A model generated the notes under the pieces. It was not told the origin of the DNA. It saw nothing but the letters and a program-made list of their open reading frames with translations, and searched no databases. From Pachypanchax playfairii (lineage: Eukaryota > Chordata > Actinopteri > Cyprinodontiformes > Aplocheilidae): DNA of 64,000 nucleotides. Below, in pieces: positions 12,101 to 24,100 of this stretch. The stretch is from NCBI GenBank assembly GCA_006937955.1, contig SSNP01000051.1, forward strand, positions 2,528,555 through 2,592,554. Direction: 5' to 3'. Every line of letters starts with the position of its first letter. Within the stretch, counting starts at the first letter, position 1. The translations under genes were made by a program, and so were the position numbers.

Positions 12101-15100
12101 ATCAGCACCTGCTTCATGGAGCTCAAGCTTTCGAGTCTTTAGCTCCACTGCGTCTTGATCCAATTACTCAGAGCCTTATAAACTTCGAGATCTTAAATAA
12201 GTGGTTTGTAAAGGGGCTCAGCCTCACAGCTGGGCTCTGAGACCAGACTCAGCCTGACTGGATTTAACTTGTACCTGCTGTTTGAAGATGTTTCTAGTCT
12301 GCCTGTCAGCTCAGGACTTTGGAAATCTCTCTTTGGTTCGACAGACACCTGGTTTTTGATTTCTGTCAGTCCTTCCCAACAAACTCTCCGAGAACGAGAG
12401 GGAAGAAATACTTTCATGAATATTTTCAGATATCCATTTTACTTGTCTGAGCCTGTCAGTGGCGTCTGATGCTGCACTTCTACAGCAGACTGAGAAGTAT
12501 AAGCCAGCGTTTCCAGTCTGCTGTGGAAGAATCCCACATTTCATTTATGTAAATTAAAGACTAAAAAAAACTTTGCAGCTTCTGATTTAAAAATCTCTGC
12601 TTTAATTAACACAGTGATCATACAAGAAGTCAGAATTAGTCAAACTGATAAAAATACATCAAATATTCGATTTAAAAGTCTGATAGAATAAATCTGTTTC
12701 CATTGAAAGATTATTTCAAATTCAGAGACGTCTCACCATAAACTCCTGCTGCATGAGTCAATGCAAGAAGAAGAACTCTGCAACCAGACTCAGTGTTAAA
12801 GCTCTTATGGGATGTTTATATGGAGCTGAGAGATAACTGACTCCTGCATCATGTGACATCCTGCGACAGATGGATCAATGTGTTTACCATTAATAAGTAT
12901 CAGTAGAAATGCAGCATAATAATTATATCTGTCTGTGTCAAAACACAGACACGTCTATTTAACTACAGTAGCCCAGAAAGGACACACTAATCCCTGGATT
13001 GAGATCACCAATTATGTGAGTTTTGTCTTTGAGACGTTCAGGTTATTGAATCTGGTACTTTTACCACTAAATGGTCCAGCAGCTGACAGACTGAACCTTT
13101 AACTGCTCAGACAACTAGATGCAGTAATAAAGTGAGCGCCCCCTAGTGACGGGCTGTTTCAGGTTCATGTAAACAAATCAGATTCTCCTAATTATAAAAT
13201 ATTTAACACCTCAGATATTTAATGTGTTAATTACTGTTTATATAGTTCTTCCTTGTAGATTCATTACAAAATATCTAAACAACAAAACCCCACCTTGATT
13301 GACAGCACATAAGTAGGCGGAGCTTTCAGCTTGACTCTGTCTCATTGAGTCTATACAGGCAGACAGTGAAGATGGACTCTGACTCATCATCCATCTTTCT
13401 ATACTGTTTGCTTGTAACAGTTAATTTAGACACTAATAGCTGTAATAAAATCAAAGAGACTGATTTCAGTTCCAGTAATTAGTTCCTTTCATAACTATCA
13501 TAATCAGCAATAACTTGTAATTGTGCATCACTTCAATATTTAGAATAAATTCTTCTGTGATTTCTTAAGAGGACACTGTGTTCACTTGGCTAAATGAAAT
13601 CAATTCCTTCCTTAAAGCGGTGACAGTAATGCCGGATGAGGGCACTGATATTTACTGCTGTGACACACGCATCATTCATGTGAGCTCAACATGTTTCCCT
13701 CTCATCCTCCCATCTTTCTCTTCATGCCACGTCTCTCCTTCCCTTCCACCATCTCTTTTCTCACTCCATCTCTCCTCTTGTTCTCTTTCATCCTCATCCC
13801 CTTCATGTCTTTCATGGCACTGTGTGCCACTGTTTTCGCCTGTGGTTTCCATAGAGACGAGTTGCTCCTTTCTATTTCCAGCTACCTCTTCTCGTCTAGT
13901 GCTCGTCTAGACTTCCCTTTTTTCTTGACTCATTACATTAAGTACCAAACCAAGTAAATGAACAACCTTCTGCTCCCGGTACTTAAATTTTTTCGTCCAG
14001 TTTAATTTGGTTTCTAAAACCACATGATAACAAAGAGTTTTTGATGCTTCTATTCCTTCACGTGAATCTGCTTCCTGGTTGTTTCTTCACATCAAGGTTA
14101 CCAACTGTCTTTTGTTCACTTTGTTTCGTTCTGTGGAAAGTGTTGCTACGTGATTGCCATAGCAACCGAGCGATTTCCTGTCTGTGCAAGCGATCTGAAA
14201 CAGTCAGAACAACAAGCCGTCACATCGAAGTGAGAAGAGCAGCGATACATATGCCGCTATGCAAATATGCTGCAGAATGTGCAAAATAAACTCAACGGTG
14301 TGATAACAGCAGCAACGAAGAACAGACTGTTACAGGAAAAATAAAAAAAATGAAATCTGTGTAATTGCAGGAGTTGGAGTTTTTGTGCTTAAAGTTTCCT
14401 GATCACGACACTCACCCTGTGTGGAACCTCCCTCACCTTTCACTGCATCTGTCACTAGTGTTAATAGAAAGTACAAAACCGTGTAGTCAGTAAAAAACCA
14501 AAGTCCCTAAACAAATGCGACCCATTTCTGAATGTCAGACGCTGACCTTTGTTTTGTGTCCAGGTGCACGGCTGCTGGATCAGACCACAGCTTGTGTACA
14601 CGGGCGCTCTATAAATAGTATCAGAGAACCAGTCATGGGTCTGCAGCCAGGTCACAGGACTGTGTGAGTTTCACCAGGACCTCAGTGTTCCTTCCTTTCA
14701 GGAGGATTCTGTCCTGATGCAACATGAATGCACATCATTAGCAAGATTACTGAAGCTAATCTTAGTCTGGATTAAACCTGTTTGTGGGAAAAACTGTGTG
14801 ACATTAAGTGTTTAAACTGATCTGTCATCTGTAAAACATGGACCAGAGGAACTCTGTTTACAGCCACATTTCACATGGATTGTTTGTTGGTCTTTTCCCT
14901 CCATCCAGCTGTAGGAGTTGTTTATATCAGAACTGTGTGTTTTATTCAGACATGATTGTTTGTAGTGTGGAGTGTAGATCGAGTTCACTGTCTCATCTAA
15001 GAAACATAAAGCAACATGACTATCAGTAAGAGGCAGGTGAGACCACCTGGAGCGTCGTATTCTCAACACCTTTGGTTTGTTGCATGTTTTGATGCTTCTA

Positions 15101-18100
15101 TCGGTTGTTTGTTTTGCTCTGGAGCGTCTGACAGAAACACAACAAGGTAAACAGACGTAGACCAGATCGGATCAGGATATTTATGCCTGACACGTCTCTT
15201 CTGGTCCAGTTTGTCAGGCACATTTCAACTTATTGTAAACCCAGTTTGTCTTCTTCTACAACAGTCCATGAACGCATCATAAAACCATTTAAAGCCCTAA
15301 TGCTCATTCTCTTTATACTCCTAACTAAATGATAACCAGTTAAATAAGAGACGATTTGATTGGCTGGATCACGTTCATGTCTTAAATGGTTCTGGTAAAA
15401 ACTGCTTCTTCAGTGTTTCTGTGAATCTGGATAAAAGTTGATACAACAAGGGTATATTTGGCTGAAAGAGGGCGGTGATCATAATTAGAATGATTAAAGT
15501 CTCAGTTCTAAAGGAGGAAATGCAACTTTGAGTCACGAGACGAGAGAGAATTCAGCGAACAAGGTTATGTTTGTAAATCCACGTGTTCTTTGCTGCTACG
15601 TGTTGCTGTTAAGTTGTAAAGTCCTTTAACTTCAAGTTTTCTTTTCACAAACCTGCACTTGAGATGAATAAATTCTGTTGAAAGTGTTTTTTAAATGTGA
15701 AACCAGTTTAATCCTGATGAATCTGGTTTTGAGTAACTTGAGTAAGATGAGCGATCACAATGTGGTTTAACATGTACGTTTCATGTAGCTTGAATAACTG
15801 AGCTGATAAAAATGTTGAAGCACCGGAGCAGATTATCCACCACATCAACACACTACAGCAACCTCCCTGTTTGTTTGTAGTAATTATGCTGATGTTCTTA
15901 GATTAATGTGCTAGTGATTGAGGTTAAAATGCACCAATGGCAACTTGAATCTAATCAGATTAAATGTGTTTTGCCCACTCTTTAGCGGCCGTGACTTGTA
16001 GCCACGTCCCATTCATGTAATCAGTCAGCTGCCCCGGTGGGAGGGACCCCCTGACCAGAGAGCCACTTTACAGCCTGAAGAGATGCCGTGCTGTAATTTG
16101 TTTTCTCTCTCATGTATTATCTGATGGTCAGATGGACAAAGTGCCTCCTTGAGTTTCTTGAGTTAATCGCTGTAAAAACATCCTGTTGCTTTCAGAGATT
16201 TTAGTTCATTTAAATGACCTTCATTAATTTCATTTAGTCTTTTTATAAAGCAGGAAAGAAGCTGCTTTGGTGGACGTTTGTGATGTAACTTCCCGTCTGA
16301 TCGGAGCTCTGTTAGAGGTTCTGATGTCTTTGAATCTTTTAACTCGCTGCCCTCGTCTCCCCTGAGGAACATCGTCAGCTCTCATGCTGAAGCACGAACT
16401 GTTGACAAGCATTTATATGAGTGATGGCTGCGTCAGAGAAATGCTGGAGTTTTAAATGTTTATTGAGAGGATTTCTGTTCAGCAGGATGTAATCTGAACA
16501 ATAACACACTAACCAGAGGGTCTTTCTGTTATACAAAATGAAAACCAGCCACAGTGGGTTTGTCAGTATTACAAGTTGCCCTGGTGAAAGAGAAGTCTCT
16601 GCTGTAGGAAATCCCCCCCACACACACACGAAACAAAAAACACTGATGTTGCGGTGACAATATTCTCCTCTGTCTGAATGAGTAATGATCCTCCTCTGTT
16701 GGGAGCAAAGGAGAGAAAAGTGTGACACTGACAAAGAGCCATAAAGTCAGCAGAGAGAGTAGAAGGGGATGGATGAGTGAACCAACAAGATGCTGGGATT
16801 AATTCCAGTTAACTTGTCAGCTATAGGTGCTTTTAGACGAGTCGAAACAAAGAAAAGGTCTGATTCCAGTCACAGTTTTCTGTTAAACATCTCGAAAAAT
16901 ATCTGTTTTCCTAAGATGAGCTAATGTTTTCGGATTCCATCCAACAAAGTATAAAAATCTTTTATTGTAGAATTTTGTTACAAAAATGCAAATTAAATAT
17001 TTTGCATCTTTTTTTATAATTTGAATATTTTAAACATTTCTGAATCTCAAACAAACTTAGGTACATTTGAAGTAAAAAAGCTTCCAAAGTGTGAGAGTCA
17101 CTGATTGTTCATAAGGCTCCACATGAACCAGAACCAGGTTCTATCTCTGTTTCAACACAGTCCAGACAAACTGAATGGGGAGAACATGTTCTTGACTTGG
17201 TGACTCAGTTTTACATCAGAAGAAGTAAAATCTGTTCAGTCACTGTTTGGATGTAATAAAACATCCAGATGTAGCAACAACATCTGGATCATGTTTCTAG
17301 TTTCTCCTGTGATCTGAAAACTGTCTCAATCAGAGACACGAGTGAAAATGACAAAGAAAGTTCAGCAGGTGGGTCGACCTGACCAAGATCATACATAATC
17401 TGAGATCAATACTTACTTAATGCAAAATCTAATGTGATTGTTATGAAAAAATATGACACGATCAAGTAAAATTGAGATTATCTTTGAAACCAGCAATTTA
17501 AAATGAGTAAAAATCAAGAATTGGATGTTAGACAGCAAATATGATGCAGGACAGTTTTACTCAGTATCATTAGATTTACCCTTATTCATCAAGTTATTAT
17601 CAAGTATCAAATTTAAAATGTTTTACAGAAACAAACATCATTAAAATATCAAAGTATTTTGAGCAGGTCAAAAGATAAAAGTTCCCAAAATCCTGATTTA
17701 TTTTTATCCTACAAATAAACTGCAGCTGAGTCTAAATGATCTGAGAGGAAGGAGAAAAACCAGATTTACTGTTTCATTTCATTCATTTTATTGTGACCAT
17801 ATAAATAGCAAATTACAGCTTGATGATCACTCTGATTAATATATTAACACGTCTCAGCCTGTGTGTAAATTACAGCTTTCACACAAAGCTGGACTTAATG
17901 TGTCACCTGGTGAAGTGGCAGCTGGAACTGAAACCCAAACAGATCCACCTCTGTAGATAAAACAGGACAAACCCAGTCTGGTTCTTGTCACACAAACCAG
18001 TGATGGTTCAGCAGCTCCTGTAGCCTCAGGCTGCTCGCCTCCAGCTGGGATGAACGGGCCACAAAGTTCTGCTCGGTTCCAACAAACTCCCAACAGACTT

Positions 18101-21100
18101 CTGCCCTTTTCTAACATCAGATCCTTCAATCTTTAGTCTCAGCTTAAGCTTAAGGCACTTTATTAGATTAAATTCCTCTAGAGGCAGAAAAAAACCTTTT
18201 TTCAACATAATGTGGGAACACCTGGAGACGGCCTTAGTGACAGAGGTTCTCCTTAAAAGCAGGTTGCTATAGAGACTATCATGTGTGATTCTATCAGCAG
18301 GATGGTTCTGTGTTGCCTAAATTCATAGCTATATAACTGTGTGGTATAGACGATGTTGAGGTGTTGGGCTGCTGCTAGTTTGGGATTTATTTCCTGTTCT
18401 TTTCCTCTTCGCTCACATTTAACATGTTGCATATAAAATGTTTTAATGTGAGTGAGAAAACAAATGTTTTATTAACTGTCTGTAGACTGAAAGACAGAAA
18501 CTCATCTGGACCTCAACATGACCTGCATCTGGACTTGATTTAATGGTGGAACAGCAGATAAGAACCGGAGCCTCTAAATGTCCCGAGTCTGGGACTCGTC
18601 TCTAACTCGCAAAGGTCAGACTTTGGAAAGTGTCTCCGAATATAGAGCATCTCTTTGATGCACCAGCTTTAGGGTGTTTTCTACATTTGGAGCAGCTCTG
18701 GATTTAAACACTTTGCTTTGTTAGAAGATGCTTGTAGCAGTGTTGGCTGTACATGCAGCACGGTGGGAGGACAATCCTTTTACAGGCCCATTGTCACCAG
18801 CCTTTAGACGGGTGTGTGCGTACATGTACATATATCGTTGTATGGACCAACTTTTGACAGGCAACAGCATTGTGTGGACATTAGTAGTTATGAGGACGTT
18901 TTGCCTGGTCCACACAATGTTTAAACAGTGAGTTAGGTTTAGAGGTACGGTGGGGTTAAGGTTAGGGAACGTGTCTGGGTCAGGGTTAGTAAAATCAATG
19001 GAAGTTAATACAATGGCCACACAAGTATAGCAATATGACTTCCACTTGCCTGCAGACAGGTTTGGTTACTCTTCTTCTTCTCAAATAAAACCTGCCACTT
19101 TGCAAAATGTTGTAACTTCACAGACGTGAAAAAAAAGAATCTCAGATTTTCAAAGAGATTTTGTTGTTTAAATTCTAGTTGACAAATTCATTATGTAGAT
19201 GTTCGGTGTTCTGTATTCAGTCTGTAAAGTGATTTTATTCTGTTAAAGATCAGTAGCTTATCACCTCTATGCTGTGGGCAGAACCGTTGGTAGTAAGGAA
19301 CACCCCCCCATTGTTGAGAGATCTGTTTATGTGCTACTGCTAGCTTACAGCTAGCAGAGTAACCCGTCCAGTGGAGTCTTTATGTCACAAACACAGTTTT
19401 TTTAGACACATTTTTGCCTCTGCTACTGATTCACAGCAATTCGATTTCAGAGATGCAATTTTGAGCTTAATTTTCTCAAGATATGTTCTTTAGAAAAATG
19501 CCACAAGAACAGGTTAACAACACAAAAAATACAACTTTCATCTGAGTGGGTCTTTAAGATGTTTAAATAATCCATGTCATCAGATTTAGGTCTGTCAACA
19601 AGCTGCTAGTCTGAGCAGACTCTGAACTAGAATCAGATCTATTTATCAACCTTTATGTAGAATTTGGAGGCAGATATACTCGATGGTACATGAACTACTG
19701 GGACTTGGTTATTAACTCATCTGCTCAGAATAAATCTGTTTCTTTAAACTGAGTGTGTAACAAAGATCTTATCGTTCATGAGTTTTACACTTCCAATGAT
19801 CTAAACAATCCCTTTAATCCTCGTCTGTTATACGTTCTGATAAGAATTTAGTGTCAAAATGCAGCTGTATATTGAGGTCTATAAAGTCAAGTGTGACCAA
19901 TTATTTTTAATCATAAAGACAAATTAGAAAGATTTTCACCCAAATACTGAGAACAAATTCCAGTCAGAAATCTAGTTAGAAGTATTGACTACTTTCTTTT
20001 TTTTTGATAAAAACTCAGTGAACTTGAGCGATGCTTTGATATTCCATATTAAGTTGGATGAGCAGTTTGGCAATATGTGTTACTTCCTGCTTCTTTTAAT
20101 TCCAGCCCTGCAGTGGCTCGACGCTCTAAAGCTCCATGTTGTTCTCAGAATAATCTGCCTTGGGGAGGTTTCATTTCACAGACACCCGTATCTCTGTGGA
20201 AATCCATGTGAGCTCCAGAAATTGAGGTCTAATAGGAATCAAGCGGAGCTTAGCTCTGTTCCGTCTATCCAGCGTCCTGCTGCTGTAGGAGCAGCAGGTG
20301 AGTGGCAGCTCTTTGGAAATGCCACCTGGAACATGTTAGCAGTCTGTCGTGGCCCGACGCCTGAAGGTTGGAGGGTTCGGGGGCGACAGCGTGACCCGAT
20401 ACGGATCCTTTTTCTCTGACATTTCTCCCAGCTGCTACGTGCCAACAGCCTTCACTTTGCTTTACTCTTATTGTTTCAGACCTACAGTAAAAAAAAAAAA
20501 AAAGAGGCTGAAGAGTTGACGGAGGACGTTTATCAGAACATGGGCAGCTTGTTTCTTGGCGCTACCTGTTGTGAGAGGAAAATGGAGCCTTCCTACTGCC
20601 TTTGATAGAGTATCACACCACCCACATCCTGTAAGCTGAAACCACAACTGGGTTTCCTCCAGAGAGGGAGACAGGATCAGACTGAGAGACAGACAGGTTG
20701 GCTGAATGAAAACCCAGAGTGGGATTCTCATTAAATATCAGCAGCAGTTTCAAGACATTTCAACACGTTGCTTCAACTTCTACAATTACATGCTGAGAAT
20801 AAACGTCAGCGTCTCTCCATCTAATCTTCACCGTGGTGTTTTGATGTCGGACTGTCATCATGTCAACCTCTTATCAGCCGGAGAGGAAAAAGCAAAAGGC
20901 CAAACACATGCAGAACACAATCTCTTATTCTGATCAGCTTTCATTAGCAGCACAAGAGGAAAAGGCTCCTTTTGGTTCGCCGCACGCTCAAGTAATAACG
21001 CTTGTTTATTGTTGAACTCGATACGATGCCAGACGAGCTGATTGTTCAACTGTGAAGTTTTCTTCTGGTTTGATAACGAATAGTGATGGACAGAAGTCCA

Positions 21101-24100
21101 ATAAAAGTTTATTATTACTGCAGAGACGCTCCAGATGACCTGCTGTGATACTGTCTGGCTGATGAAGGGCAGCAGAGTGGAAATAAAACACTTCAGAATG
21201 GCGTCTGATGTCCCGACGCTTCTGACAGCTAAGGTGAAGGTGGTGGACTTGCTTTCAGCAGCGCTGAGAACTTGACTAGTGAAGGTTAACAGGTAAACGT
21301 CTCCTCTACAGTGAAGCTGATTATCTTGATGAAGCTGATATTTAAGGCTTCCTGGGATAATTATTTGGTTGAGAAACATAAAAACATTCCTGTCTCCTCC
21401 TTCACTGGCAGAGACCTGAATTAAATTAAATTTATTTATTTAGGTACAGAATTAACTCATTCAGTGCCATAGACGTCTTGACGTCTCTACAGCTTTTATT
21501 GGCTTAAATCCTGCAAAGCATTCTGGGGCAGCTGCTCGCTGAATTTGAACTCCTTACAGGCTGTATTTAGTCATATGATCCAGGAGGGGGCAGTGGTGCA
21601 CTTCTCTGGGTGAGATCACTTACAGTGTTATAAGCCATGTGGATCGGGGGAGGAGCCAGACCCTCAGGATGAGACGGTGAATACGGAAGGCAGATTCAAA
21701 GCTGCAGCTGTGATGTAATCTTGTTGTTCAGAGTTATTACAAACTAGTATAGAATTTATGGAATTGAGAAGGTGGTGGAGTTTATTACATGGATAAAATC
21801 CCTCCAGCGGATCTACCGGAACGAGTATTGTGTTGAAGGTGACGCGGTTTGTGATCCAGCTCGTCATTTTCTGACTTGTGATGTCTTCAGCCTAACGTTG
21901 AGGTTCTTCTGGTGATTCTAGTGAAGCTGAGGTGGATTTATCGAACCAGTATCTGCTGTTAGGATCTTCTAAAGGCAGCAGGGATAAAAAATAAAGAAGG
22001 ATTCACGGCATAAAACATACAGTAAGTGTTCATAAACAAAAAAATTGCCGGGGGGGGGGTGTCGTGGCAGGCACATGTGCACATGCGTGCACACACGTAC
22101 ACACACAGAGTATCTGAATCAGAAATTTGCTGCTTTTTTTCCTTATATTGTATTAAAATGTTGAAATTGTGTATAAATGACCTGAATTCATATTCAGTTC
22201 CAGCCATTTTCAGATTTAATGACCCCCTCAGTACCAGAGATATTTACCATTTTTACTGATTTTTGAAGACCCACAGAATATTTTCTTCTATGGCTATGAC
22301 TTCTGAAATCATCAGCACATGCATATGTTTCTACCTCTTTCTGTTATTTAGTAATCTGCAGGACAAAAGAGGAACTTTTATGAAAATCCACACGTTTCAG
22401 GACTAAAAGCTGAGATAAAGAACGTTTTGTGTAAAGAGGTTTTTCAAGCAGATCAGTGACTTTGATGTAAATATTTCATGTTTCAATGATTCATGAAACA
22501 TCTGAACTATGTTTTACTACTATGAAAGTAAAAAATAAACAGTAAAAAAGTACTTTTAACAGTTAATTTTATGTCTAAAAAGAGTCATTTATAGACAATT
22601 TCAACATTTGAATAAAATCTAAGAAAAAAAAAAATCCAGCAAATTTCTGATTCAGAAACACTGTGTGTGAACGTGTGTGCACATGTGCCTGCCATGACTC
22701 CCTTCCCCCATAGAGATTTTATTTTGTTTATGAACACTTACTGTGTGTTTTATGCCGTGAATCCTTCTTTATTTTTATCCCTGCTGCCTTTAGAAGATCC
22801 TAACAGCAGATACTGGTCAGATAAATCCACCTCAGCTTCACTAGAATCACCAGAAGAACCTCAACGTTAGGCTGAAGACATCACAAGTTCGAAAATGACG
22901 AGCTGGATCACAAACCGCGTCACCTTCAACACAATACTCGTTCCCGGTAGAACCGGTAGACATGCTGGAGGGATTTTATCCATGTAATAAACTCCACCAC
23001 CTTCTTAATTCCATAAATTCTATACTAGTTTATAATAACTCTGAACAAGGAGATCGCTTTCCAGCCACTTCACAGACTCTGAAACTATTCACCGTCTGGC
23101 TCCTCCCCCGCTGCACATCTATGGGGAGCCACAGTCTCCTCCCCTTCCGGTCAGCCCATGGGTCCCCTGAACGAAAAAATAATGAATGGAAGTCAATGAA
23201 GCGATAAAAGTTATTTTTTTTAATTGCCCGCCATTGTTCCTATTCTGATTCTTCTTCTCCTTCTGAGCAGTATGGTGACGTCAATTTTACGAGACAAGTG
23301 GTTGTAGTCTACTACGTGTCTTCACACAAAATATAAAATAACTTGACGCGTGTCGAAACTGATCGCTTTGTCTGCATCTAAACTTGTCTTTACAACTCAC
23401 GTTCATGTTCACTCATGTTCGATCTATGGTGCATTTCAAACTGGATTAGAAAATAACTTTTATCGATCCATTGACTTTCATTCATTATTTTTTCATCAAG
23501 GGGACCCATGGACCGGAAGTAGAAGGGCGTGACTGTGGCTCCCCATTGTTACATGGTAAATGATCTCACCCAGAGAAGTGCACCACTGCCCCCTCCTGGA
23601 TCATATGACTAAATACAGCCTGTAATGAGTTCAAATTCAGCGAGCAGCTGCCCCAGAATGCTTTGCAGGATTTAAGCCAATAAATGCTGTAGAGATGTCA
23701 AGACGTCCTTGGCACTGAGCACTCAGATTCAGTTTGACGTCTACAGACATCTATGGCACTGAATAAGTTAATAAATAGGGGAAAATCGAAAAAAATTGGA
23801 AATCCAATTTTAAAGGAATTAAATGGGAGATTTTCATTTTAAGCCATATCGCCGTCAAGCAATAAGTAACAAAACCTCTGCTAAGTTAAAAGAATATTAC
23901 GAATAGAAGTTCTAGATCAATATACTAACTGTTAAACTTGTATTAAAGTATTAGATAATTTATACAAAGAAGAAATTAGAAAAGAGATGTTTGTCACCAG
24001 ACTTGAACAGTTTAGAACACTTGAGCTATTTTCATTTTTGAAGGAAGTTTCCCAGTTGATAATGACAAATTACAAATATAAATAAAGAGCTGAACAATAC

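Noticed and set aside
18870..19040. ttaggg-like motifs suggesting an interstitial telomere
   Set aside because: Only scattered gttagg units within a common fish interspersed repeat; there is no tandem TTAGGG array.
19985..20419. 144-codon open frame on the plus strand
   Set aside because: No recognisable domain, low-complexity start, and it lies in an intron among other chance frames; no splice or promoter signals support it.
20858..21379. 173-codon open frame on the minus strand
   Set aside because: The longest frame outside the transposase, but the residue composition looks random and I recognise no family.
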